A stretch of DNA of 64,000 nucleotides, from the NCBI RefSeq assembly GCF_020216025.1, contig NZ_JAIWNC010000045.1, positions 1 to 64,000 of the forward strand. Direction: 5' to 3'. The notes under the pieces were generated by a model that was given only the letters and a program-made list of their open reading frames with translations, ran no database searches and was not told the DNA's origin. Source of the DNA: Jidongwangia harbinensis. GTDB taxonomy: Bacteria; Actinomycetota; Actinomycetes; Mycobacteriales; Micromonosporaceae. Below, in pieces: positions 1 through 8,247 of the stretch. How positions within the stretch are numbered: the stretch's first letter is position 1; the number at the start of each line of letters is the position of its first letter. The translations under genes and the position numbers were made by a program.

Positions 1-690
1 CTGCGCGCCAACCTCAGCACCCACACCCCCCACCACCACACCCTCACCATCACCCTGCACCACACCATCGCCGACGCCTGGTCGGTCACCGTGCTGGCCA
101 ATGAGCTGCAGGCGCATTACCAGGGGATTCCGCTGCCCGCACCGGCCGTGCAGTACGCCGATCACACCCGCTGGCAGCAGAGCCGGGTGGATCTCACCGC
201 CGAACTGCGGCACTGGGCCGCCGTCCTCGCCGACCTGGCGGTTCAGGACCTGCCCACCGACCACGCGCGCCGGGACACCGGGGACGCACCCGCCGCCCGG
301 CACTACTTCCGGCTGCCGCCCGCCCTGAGCGACCGGGTGACCGACTTCGGACGGCAGGCCGAGGCGACACCGTTCATGGTGGTGCTGGCCGCGCTGCAGA
401 CCGTCCTCACCCACCACACCGGACAGACCGACATCGCCATCGCCACCCCCACCGCCGGACGCCACCACCCCGACCTCGACCACACCATCGGCTACTTCGC
501 CAACACCCTCGTCCTGCGCACCCACACCAACCACAACCCCACCTTCCACCAACTCCTCAACCGCACCCGCACCACCTGCCTCACCGCCTACCACCACGAC
601 ACCACCCCCTTCGAACACATCGTCGAAACCCTCAACCCCCACCGCGACCCCACCCGGCACCCCCTCACCCAGACCATGCTCGCCTGGCAG
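1..690 (+). repeat. Intragenic repeat, copy 1 (in C1)
   Basis: Bases 1-95 are identical to 3118-3212, and 370-690 are identical to 3484-3804 (321 bp without a mismatch by eye), while the DNA between the blocks differs. The identical blocks are very rich in C and poor in G on the coding strand and encode His/Thr/Pro-heavy protein. The left block may extend upstream of the window. This is the pattern expected from recent gene conversion between the condensation domains of adjacent modules. Confidence 0.93.
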
Positions 691-3600
691 AACGCGCCGG
701 TCGCCGCCCTGCGGATCGACGGGCTCGAGCTGGAGGTGCTGCCCGCGGAGAACGGAACCGCGCAGTTCGACCTGTCCTTCGTGCTGGCCGAGGACGACGG
801 CGGCATCGGCGGGTACCTGGAGTACCGCAGCGACCTGTTCGACCAGGCCACCGCCCGCCGCTTCGCCGCGCACCTGACCGCGGTGCTCGCGACCGCGCTG
901 AACGATCCGCAACGGCGAGTGGCGGAGCTGGTGCCGATGACCCCGGCCGAGCGCCACGACCTGCTGGTGTCCTGGAACGGGACGGCTACGGTGCCGGACA
1001 GCCCGGACGTCGCCGACCTGGTCGCCCGCGCGGCGTCCGCGGACCCGGACGCGACGGCGGTGACCGCGGACCGGCGGCAGTGGAGCTACGCCGAACTGGA
1101 GCGGGGCGCGAACCGCCTCGCGCACCGGCTGGTCGAACTCGGCGCCGGCCCGGAACGGCTGGTGGGCCTGCTGCTCGAGCCCGGCGCCCCGATGGTGGTG
1201 GCGATGCTGGCCGTGCTCCGGTCCGGCGCCGCGTACCTGCCGCTCGACCCCGGCGGTCCCGCCGCACGCCGGACCGATCTGCTCGCCGAGGCGCGGCCCG
1301 CGGTGCTGCTCACCACGGCCGCCCTGGCCGGCCGGGTGCCGACCGGCGCGGGGTGTCCGGTGCTGCGGCTCGACGCGGACGCCACGACCATCGACCGGCA
1401 ACCCGACACCGCACCCGCGCACACCGGTGGGCCGGACAACCTCGCCTACGTCATGTACACCTCCGGCTCCACCGGCCGCCCCAAGGGCGTCGCGATCAGC
1501 CGGCACAGTCTGGCCCGGCTGCTGGCCACGGCCCGGGACTGGGTCACGAGCGGGCCCGGGGACGTGTGGACGGTCCTGCACTCGTACGCCTTCGACCTGT
1601 CGGTGTGGGAGATCTGGGCGGCGCTGACCACGGGCGGCCGGCTGATCGTCGTCCCGCCCGAGGTGGGCCAGGACGGTGCCCGGCTGCTCCGCCTGCTGGC
1701 CGACGAGCGGGTGACGATGCTGAACATCACGCCGTCGGCCTTCCGGTACCTGGAGTCCGCCGACGCGGCCGCGCCGGCCGGCCTCGCGCTGCGGCACATC
1801 ATGTTCGCCGGTGAAGCCGTGGACCTGGCGACGGTCACCGCGTGGTTCGCCCGCCGGGGAGACCGGACACCACGGCTGCACACCATGTACGGTCCGACCG
1901 AGGCGACGGTGCACGCCACGTCCTACCCGCTGGGTGAGCGGGACCTCGGCGCGGACCGGACGCCGATCGGGCGACCGCTGCGCGACCTCGGCGTCCACGT
2001 GTTGGACAGCGCCGGCCGGCTGGCCCCGGTCGGTGCGGTCGGCGACCTGCACCTGGGCGGTGCCGCCCTGGCCCGGGGCTACCTGGGCGGTCCGGCGCTG
2101 ACCGCCGACCGGTTCCGCCCCGACCCGTTCGGCGGGCGGCCCGGCGCCCGGCTCTACCGCACCGGCGATCTGGCCCGGTGGCGCACGGACGGGGTGCTGG
2201 AGTTCCACGGGCGGGTCGACGACCAGGTACAGATCCGAGGCGTCCGGATCGAGCCCGGCGAGGTGCGCGCCGAGCTGGCCCGCCTGCCGGGCGTGGCCCA
2301 GGCCGCGGTGGTCGCCCGGCTGGAGGCCGACGGCGACCACCGGCTGATCGGGTACGTCGTGCCGGTCCGCGGCGGTGCGCTCGACCCCGCCGAGTTGCGC
2401 CGGAGGCTGGCGGACGTCCTACCGAGCCACCTGGTGCCGGCCGTGCTGGTGATCCTGGACGCGCTGCCCCTCACCCGCAACGGCAAGCTGGACCGGGCCG
2501 CCCTGCCGGCGCCGCGACCGGCCGACCCGCCACCCGTGGCGCCGCGGTCACCGGTCGGCGCCGCGTCCGGCGCGCAGCAGGTTCTGGCCCATCTGTGGGC
2601 CGAGGTGCTGGGCGTGCCGGAGGTCGGGCCGGAGGACGACTTCTTCGACCTGAGCGGGCATTCCCTTGCCGCGGCCCGGTTGCTGGCGAAGGTGCGGGCC
2701 GTCTTCGATGTGGATCTGCCGATCCGGGTGCTGTTCGACGCCCCGACCGTCAACGGCCTGCTGACCGAGATCGACCGTGCCCGCCGCGCGGTCCTGCCCA
2801 CCCCACGGCCCCGGCCCGCCGGCCAGGTCGTCCCGCTCTCCTGGGCCCAGCAACGACTCTGGTTCCTCGACCAGCTCCACCCCGGCAGCACCGCCTACAA
2901 CATCCCCATCACCATCGCCATCGACGGCCCCCTCGACACCCACCGCCTCACCCACGCCCTCAACACCACCATCCAGCGCCACGAAGCACTCCGCACCACC
3001 ATCGACCCCACCACCGAACCCCCCACCCAACACATCCACCCCCACCGACCCACCACCATCACCACCCACCCCGACCCACCCACCCCACAACCCTTCGACC
3101 TCACCACCGGACCCCTCCTGCGCGCCAACCTCAGCACCCACACCCCCCACCACCACACCCTCACCATCACCCTGCACCACACCATCGCCGACGCCTGGTC
3201 GGTCACCGTGCTCATCCAGGAACTGGTCGCCCACTACCAGGGCAGATCCCTGCCGGTGCCGGCGTTGCAGTACGCCGACCACACCCACTGGCAGCAGACC
3301 CACCTGGATCTCACCGCCGAACTGCGGCACTGGGCGACGACCCTGGCCGATCTGCCGGTCCTGCGCATCCCGACGGACCGCCCGCGGTCGGACTGGGACG
3401 ACCGGGGCGCCACCGTCGAGCTGCCGCTGCCGGACCACGTGCGCACGGGCGTCGAGCAACTGGCGCGGAAGTCGGGCAGCACGCCGTTCATGGTGGTGCT
3501 GGCCGCGCTGCAGACCGTCCTCACCCACCACACCGGACAGACCGACATCGCCATCGCCACCCCCACCGCCGGACGCCACCACCCCGACCTCGACCACACC

Positions 3601-6600
3601 ATCGGCTACTTCGCCAACACCCTCGTCCTGCGCACCCACACCAACCACAACCCCACCTTCCACCAACTCCTCAACCGCACCCGCACCACCTGCCTCACCG
3701 CCTACCACCACGACACCACCCCCTTCGAACACATCGTCGAAACCCTCAACCCCCACCGCGACCCCACCCGGCACCCCCTCACCCAGACCATGCTCGCCTG
3801 GCAGGAACCACCCGCCGTGCCCGCGGAGGTGGACGGGCTGCGGCTGACTCCGCTGGATCCGCCGGTCACCACGGCGAAGTTCGACCTGCTCTTCTCCGTC
3901 ACCGAGCTGCCGCAGGAGTGGCTGGCCGGACTCAGCTACCGGACCGCACTGTTCGATCGGGCCACCGCCCAGCGGCTCCTGGCGAACCTGCGGCAGGTGC
4001 TGGAGCAGGCCATCGCAGACCCGGACCGGCCGATCGGCGACCTGGATGCGCTGACCGCCGCGGATCACGCGCTGTCGGCGGACGCGGGTACCGGCTCCGC
4101 TCAGCGCCACCCGACACACCGCACGGTGGCCGAACTCTTCACCGAGCAGGCGGCCCGCACCCCGGGCGCCGTCGCCGTGACCGCCGCCGCGGGCGCCCTC
4201 ACCTACGCCGATCTCGACCGCCGCACCAACCAACTGGCCCGGTACCTGCGGAGCCGGGGAGTCGGCCCGGAGACCCGTGTCGGCGTGGCCGGCGACCGCG
4301 GCCTCGACCTGGTCGTCTCGCTTCTGGCCGTACTGAAGGCGGGTGGCTGTTACGTGCCGCTGGACCCGGCCAACCCACCGGCCCGGCGGCAGCGCATCGC
4401 GCGGGACGCCGGGGTCGCGCTGGTGCTCGACGGCACCGGGGCCGACTGGCCAGAGCTCGCCGTCGTGGATCCGGCCGCGGAGACCGTCACCGCCCAGGAC
4501 GACGGCGACCTCACCCCTTCCGCCGGGCCGGACAACCTCGCGTACGTGCTCTACACCTCCGGATCGACCGGCACGCCCAAGGGTGTCATGATCAGCAACG
4601 CGGCCCTGACCAACCACATGTGCTGGATGGCACGCCGATGGCCGCTCACGCCCGCGGACCGGGTGCTGCAGAAGACGCCGATCGGCTTCGACGCCTCGGT
4701 GTGGGAGTTCTACGCCCCGCTGCTGGCCGGGGCCGGGCTGGTGCTGGCCGAGCCGGACGGGCACCGCGACAACGCCTACCTGGTGGACGCGATCCGCACC
4801 CACGACATCACCGTCCTGCAGGTGGTACCGAGCCTGTTGGACGTGCTGCTGGACACGCCCGGGTTCGGCACGGCCAGCCCGTTGCGCCGGGTGTTCAGCG
4901 GCGGCGAAGCACTCACCCCCCGGCTACGCGACGCGTTCCTCGACGCGATGGACGCGGACCTCGTCAACCTGTACGGGCCTGCGGAGTGCTGTGTCGACAG
5001 CACGAGCGCGGACTGCCGGGACAGCCACGGCTCGCCGGTCGTACCCATCGGCCGCCCGATCGACAACGCGCGGGCGTACGTGCTCGGTCCCCGCCTGCGC
5101 CCGGTGCCGCCCGGTGCCCCGGGTGAGCTGTACCTGGCCGGGCCCGGACTCGGCCGCGGCTACCTGGGCCGGCCGGACCTGACCGCCGAACGGTTCCTGC
5201 CGGACCCGTTCGCCGCCGAGCCCGGCTCCCGGATGTACGCCACCGGGGACCTGGCCCGGGTCACCGGCGACGGGCACCTGGAGCACCTGGGCCGGATCGA
5301 CCGGCAGCTGACGTTGCACGGGCACCGCATCGAACCGGCGGAGATCGAGGCGGTCCTGGCCCGGCACCCGGCGGTTCGCCGGGTCGCCGTCACCGCCGAT
5401 CTGACCGCGCACGTGGTGCCCCGGAGCGGCCGATCGATCGAGCTGGCCGACCTGCACCGGCATGCGGCCGGAGAACTGCCCGCCTACCTGCGCCCGACCG
5501 GAATCCGGCGGCACGACGAGCTACCGCTGACGCCGAACGGAAAGGTCGACCACGCCGCGCTGACCGGCCTGGCGGCCGAGACGCCCGAGGTCCGCGGGGA
5601 GGCTCCCCGAGGCCCCGCCGAGGAGGCGGTCGCGGAGGCCTACGCGTCGGTGCTCGGCCGCCCGGTCGGCGACCGGAACGCCAACTTCTTCCACAGTGGC
5701 GGCAACTCACTGCTCGCCATGCGGGTCGTGGCCCGGCTCGCCGCGGCCGGCCATCCGGTCGCGCTGCAGCAGGTGTTCACCCACCCGACGCCCGCGGAAC
5801 TGGCCGGTGTGCTCGGCGGTGACGGCACCGACCGGATCCCCGCGGTTCCGGCCGGTCGGCCGGTGCCCGCCACGCACGCGCAGCGACGGATCTGGTTCCT
5901 GCACCAGGTCCGGCCGGACCGCACCGACCACCACATCCCGACCGTGGTGCGGCTGCGCGGGCCGCTCGATCCGGCCGCGCTGCGCCGGGCGTTCGCCGAG
6001 CTGGTCGTGCGGCACGAGCCGTTGCGTACGGGCTTCGCGTACCGCGACGGCGCGCTCTGGCAGGTGCCCGGCGACCCGGCCGGTCCGGACCTGCCGGTCG
6101 AGGACGTCGGCGGGCCGGACGCCGCCGACGCCGCCGTCCGGGAGTCGGTGGACCGGCCGTTCGACCTCGCCGCTGGGCCGTTGCTGCGGGCCCGGCTGCT
6201 CCGGACCCGACCCGACGACCACCTGCTGATCGCCGTGCTGCAGCACATCGCCGTGGACGGCTGGTCGATCGGCATCCTGCTGCGGGACCTGGCGGAGCTG
6301 TACGCCGCCGCCCGCGACGGCCGGGCAGCCCGGTTGCCGGAGCTGCCGGTCCGGTACGCCGACTACGCCGCCTGGCAGGCCGGCCGGTCGGCTCCCGGGC
6401 AGCTGCAGGAATCGCTGACGTACTGGCCGGAACGACTGGCCGGTCTGGGCGCACCGGGCCTTCCGAAGCGCATCCCGGTCCCGGCCGCGACCGCGGACCG
6501 GCCCGGCGCGAGCGTCCCGCTGGACATCGAGCGGGAGTTGCGGGACGCGGTGTTCGCGCTCGCGGCGTCGGCCGGCACCACGCCGTTCGCGGTGCTGCTG

Positions 6601-8247
6601 GGCGTGCTCGCCCTGGTGCTGGCCCGCCGGACCGGTCGGCCGGACATCTGCATCGGCACCGACGTCGCGGACCGGGACCGCCCGGAACTGGCCGACCTGG
6701 CTGGGCTCTTCCTCAACCAGGTGCCGCTGCGGATGGACGTCTCCGGCGTCACCACCTTCCGCGCGCTGCTGGGGCGGGCCGCGACCACGTCCCGCGAGGC
6801 GCTGGCGCACAGCCAGGTGCCGTTCGACCGGATCGTGGACGCCGCCCGCGCCGGCCGGGCACCCGGCGCCGCCGCCACCCCGCTGTTCAGCGTGCTGCTC
6901 GGTTACGAGGAGGGCGGGCTGCCGGACCGGTTCGGCGACCTGGCGGCGGAGTTCACCGAGCTGCCGGCCGGCACCACCAAGCTCGACCTGACGCTCTTCA
7001 CCTGGAACGGCTCCGGCGGGCTCACCGGTCGCCTCCAGTACGCCACGGACGTCCTCGACCACGACGAGGCGCGGACGCTCCGGGACGACCTGCTGCGGAC
7101 GCTGCGGACCGTGACCGCCGACCCGGACGCCCCGCTCACCCCGACGATCCCATCGAGTTCCGCTCCAGGAGGACGCGCCATGGCACCCGTTCCGTCTCCC
7201 CGATTCCGCCGCGTCACCCCCCGCCCGGTGCCGGTGGCCGACACCGGCCTGATCCGCACCGGCGAAGTGATCCCCGGCAGCCGCCTCCCGCTGCTGGCGA
7301 CCCCGGAGTCCGCGGGGGTGGACCTGACCGGCTGGCTCGCGTCCCGCCCGGACTGGCTGCCGCCCCGGCTCGCCGAGCACGGTGCCGTGCTGTTCCGTGG
7401 CTTCGGCGTCCACGAACCCGCCTCGTTCGAGCGGCTGGCCGGCACGGTCTGCGGCGACCTGCTGGACGCCAACGGCGAGCACGTTCCGGTGCTGGCCAAC
7501 GGCCGGGTGCAGACCCCGGTGTTCTTCCCCGCCGACCGGCGGCTGCTGTGGCACAACGAGAACTCCTTCAACGACCGATGGCCGGCGCTGATCGTGTTCT
7601 GCAGCACGATGCCGGCCGCCTCCGGTGGCGAGACCCCGCTGGTCGACAGCCGGCGGGTGTACGCGGAGCTGTCCCCGGCGATCCGGGAACGCTTCCTGGC
7701 CACCGGCGTGCGCTACCACCGCAGCTATGGCGGCGGAGTGGGCCTGGACTGGGCGAAGGTGTTCGGCACCGACGACCGCGCGGAGGTCGAACGCGCCTGC
7801 CGCGACGCGGGCCTGCGGTACGAGTGGCAGCCCGGCAACCGGTTGCGGACCACGTGCGTACGCCCGGCCGTCGTCGAGCATCCGGTCACCGGTGAGCCGT
7901 CCTGGTTCACCCAGGCACAGCACTGGCATCCGGCCTGTCTCGACCCGGTCACCCGGACCGCGATGACCGCCCTCTACGGCCCGGAGGACCTGCCGCGCAA
8001 CTGCACGTACGGCGACGGCGAGCCCATTCCCGACGAGGTGATGACGGAGATCCTGGGCGTCTACGAACGACTGGAGGTGTCGTTCGCCTGGCAGCGCGGC
8101 GACGTCCTGGTGGTCGACAACGTGCTGACCGCACACGGGCGCAACCCCTACCAGGGCGAGCGGCGGCTGTTGGTCGCCCTCGGCCGGGAGACCGCCTACC
8201 CGGAAACCGCCGGTGCCGGCACGTCCGGAACGGGATCGCCGCGATGA
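1..8247 (+). CDS. NRPS, C-A-T-C-A-T-C with C-terminal Fe(II)/2OG oxygenase (5' partial)
   Basis: The frame is open from base 1, so the N-terminus lies outside the window; residues are counted from base 1. Order: C1, already inside the domain, with HHTIADAW at residues 20-27; A1 with YTSGSTGRPKG near 486; T1 with its phosphopantetheine serine at 888 (SGHSL); C2 with the same HHTIADAW near 1059; A2 near 1518; T2 serine at 1903 (GGNSL); C3 with QHIAVDG near 2081; oxygenase 2394-2748. C3 has no A or T domain after it. By eye the ten-residue specificity codes read DLWNMAMVHK for A1 (nearest to the threonine code DFWNIGMVHK) and DAWQFGLVDK for A2 (glutamine-like); both are tentative. The oxygenase has HNE (His2518, Glu2520) and a distal His2712 with Arg2714, the TauD/SyrP pattern for beta-hydroxylation of carrier-bound residues. 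The stop overlaps the next start (ATGA). Confidence 0.95.
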   Translation: MRANLSTHTPHHHTLTITLHHTIADAWSVTVLANELQAHYQGIPLPAPAVQYADHTRWQQSRVDLTAELRHWAAVLADLAVQDLPTDHARRDTGDAPAARHYFRLPPALSDRVTDFGRQAEATPFMVVLAALQTVLTHHTGQTDIAIATPTAGRHHPDLDHTIGYFANTLVLRTHTNHNPTFHQLLNRTRTTCLTAYHHDTTPFEHIVETLNPHRDPTRHPLTQTMLAWQNAPVAALRIDGLELEVLPAENGTAQFDLSFVLAEDDGGIGGYLEYRSDLFDQATARRFAAHLTAVLATALNDPQRRVAELVPMTPAERHDLLVSWNGTATVPDSPDVADLVARAASADPDATAVTADRRQWSYAELERGANRLAHRLVELGAGPERLVGLLLEPGAPMVVAMLAVLRSGAAYLPLDPGGPAARRTDLLAEARPAVLLTTAALAGRVPTGAGCPVLRLDADATTIDRQPDTAPAHTGGPDNLAYVMYTSGSTGRPKGVAISRHSLARLLATARDWVTSGPGDVWTVLHSYAFDLSVWEIWAALTTGGRLIVVPPEVGQDGARLLRLLADERVTMLNITPSAFRYLESADAAAPAGLALRHIMFAGEAVDLATVTAWFARRGDRTPRLHTMYGPTEATVHATSYPLGERDLGADRTPIGRPLRDLGVHVLDSAGRLAPVGAVGDLHLGGAALARGYLGGPALTADRFRPDPFGGRPGARLYRTGDLARWRTDGVLEFHGRVDDQVQIRGVRIEPGEVRAELARLPGVAQAAVVARLEADGDHRLIGYVVPVRGGALDPAELRRRLADVLPSHLVPAVLVILDALPLTRNGKLDRAALPAPRPADPPPVAPRSPVGAASGAQQVLAHLWAEVLGVPEVGPEDDFFDLSGHSLAAARLLAKVRAVFDVDLPIRVLFDAPTVNGLLTEIDRARRAVLPTPRPRPAGQVVPLSWAQQRLWFLDQLHPGSTAYNIPITIAIDGPLDTHRLTHALNTTIQRHEALRTTIDPTTEPPTQHIHPHRPTTITTHPDPPTPQPFDLTTGPLLRANLSTHTPHHHTLTITLHHTIADAWSVTVLIQELVAHYQGRSLPVPALQYADHTHWQQTHLDLTAELRHWATTLADLPVLRIPTDRPRSDWDDRGATVELPLPDHVRTGVEQLARKSGSTPFMVVLAALQTVLTHHTGQTDIAIATPTAGRHHPDLDHTIGYFANTLVLRTHTNHNPTFHQLLNRTRTTCLTAYHHDTTPFEHIVETLNPHRDPTRHPLTQTMLAWQEPPAVPAEVDGLRLTPLDPPVTTAKFDLLFSVTELPQEWLAGLSYRTALFDRATAQRLLANLRQVLEQAIADPDRPIGDLDALTAADHALSADAGTGSAQRHPTHRTVAELFTEQAARTPGAVAVTAAAGALTYADLDRRTNQLARYLRSRGVGPETRVGVAGDRGLDLVVSLLAVLKAGGCYVPLDPANPPARRQRIARDAGVALVLDGTGADWPELAVVDPAAETVTAQDDGDLTPSAGPDNLAYVLYTSGSTGTPKGVMISNAALTNHMCWMARRWPLTPADRVLQKTPIGFDASVWEFYAPLLAGAGLVLAEPDGHRDNAYLVDAIRTHDITVLQVVPSLLDVLLDTPGFGTASPLRRVFSGGEALTPRLRDAFLDAMDADLVNLYGPAECCVDSTSADCRDSHGSPVVPIGRPIDNARAYVLGPRLRPVPPGAPGELYLAGPGLGRGYLGRPDLTAERFLPDPFAAEPGSRMYATGDLARVTGDGHLEHLGRIDRQLTLHGHRIEPAEIEAVLARHPAVRRVAVTADLTAHVVPRSGRSIELADLHRHAAGELPAYLRPTGIRRHDELPLTPNGKVDHAALTGLAAETPEVRGEAPRGPAEEAVAEAYASVLGRPVGDRNANFFHSGGNSLLAMRVVARLAAAGHPVALQQVFTHPTPAELAGVLGGDGTDRIPAVPAGRPVPATHAQRRIWFLHQVRPDRTDHHIPTVVRLRGPLDPAALRRAFAELVVRHEPLRTGFAYRDGALWQVPGDPAGPDLPVEDVGGPDAADAAVRESVDRPFDLAAGPLLRARLLRTRPDDHLLIAVLQHIAVDGWSIGILLRDLAELYAAARDGRAARLPELPVRYADYAAWQAGRSAPGQLQESLTYWPERLAGLGAPGLPKRIPVPAATADRPGASVPLDIERELRDAVFALAASAGTTPFAVLLGVLALVLARRTGRPDICIGTDVADRDRPELADLAGLFLNQVPLRMDVSGVTTFRALLGRAATTSREALAHSQVPFDRIVDAARAGRAPGAAATPLFSVLLGYEEGGLPDRFGDLAAEFTELPAGTTKLDLTLFTWNGSGGLTGRLQYATDVLDHDEARTLRDDLLRTLRTVTADPDAPLTPTIPSSSAPGGRAMAPVPSPRFRRVTPRPVPVADTGLIRTGEVIPGSRLPLLATPESAGVDLTGWLASRPDWLPPRLAEHGAVLFRGFGVHEPASFERLAGTVCGDLLDANGEHVPVLANGRVQTPVFFPADRRLLWHNENSFNDRWPALIVFCSTMPAASGGETPLVDSRRVYAELSPAIRERFLATGVRYHRSYGGGVGLDWAKVFGTDDRAEVERACRDAGLRYEWQPGNRLRTTCVRPAVVEHPVTGEPSWFTQAQHWHPACLDPVTRTAMTALYGPEDLPRNCTYGDGEPIPDEVMTEILGVYERLEVSFAWQRGDVLVVDNVLTAHGRNPYQGERRLLVALGRETAYPETAGAGTSGTGSPR
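3118..3804 (+). repeat. Intragenic repeat, copy 2 (in C2)
   Basis: Partner of the repeat in C1: blocks 3118-3212 and 3484-3804 are base-for-base copies of 1-95 and 370-690. The same C-skewed composition already begins near 2870, so the odd tract of C2 covers most of that condensation domain. Repeats of this length inside one gene are hot spots for recombination and for assembly collapse. Confidence 0.93.
7167..7182 (+). promoter_or_regulatory. Internal ribosome binding site and start codon before the oxygenase domain
   Basis: AGGAGG at 7167-7172 is followed, after 7 bases, by an ATG at 7180 that is in frame with the NRPS. It lies exactly where C3 ends and the oxygenase begins. This is a stronger Shine-Dalgarno site than the one before the following PKS gene. 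It could give a free 355-residue oxygenase besides the fused form, or be a relic of a gene fusion. Confidence 0.6.

Noticed and set aside
2548..4803. 751-codon open frame on the minus strand
   Set aside because: Antisense shadow of the first NRPS; its Gly/Val-rich tracts mirror the C-rich repeat and it has no domains.
5707..8136. 809-codon open frame on the minus strand
   Set aside because: Antisense shadow of C3 and the oxygenase, which carry all the recognisable motifs.
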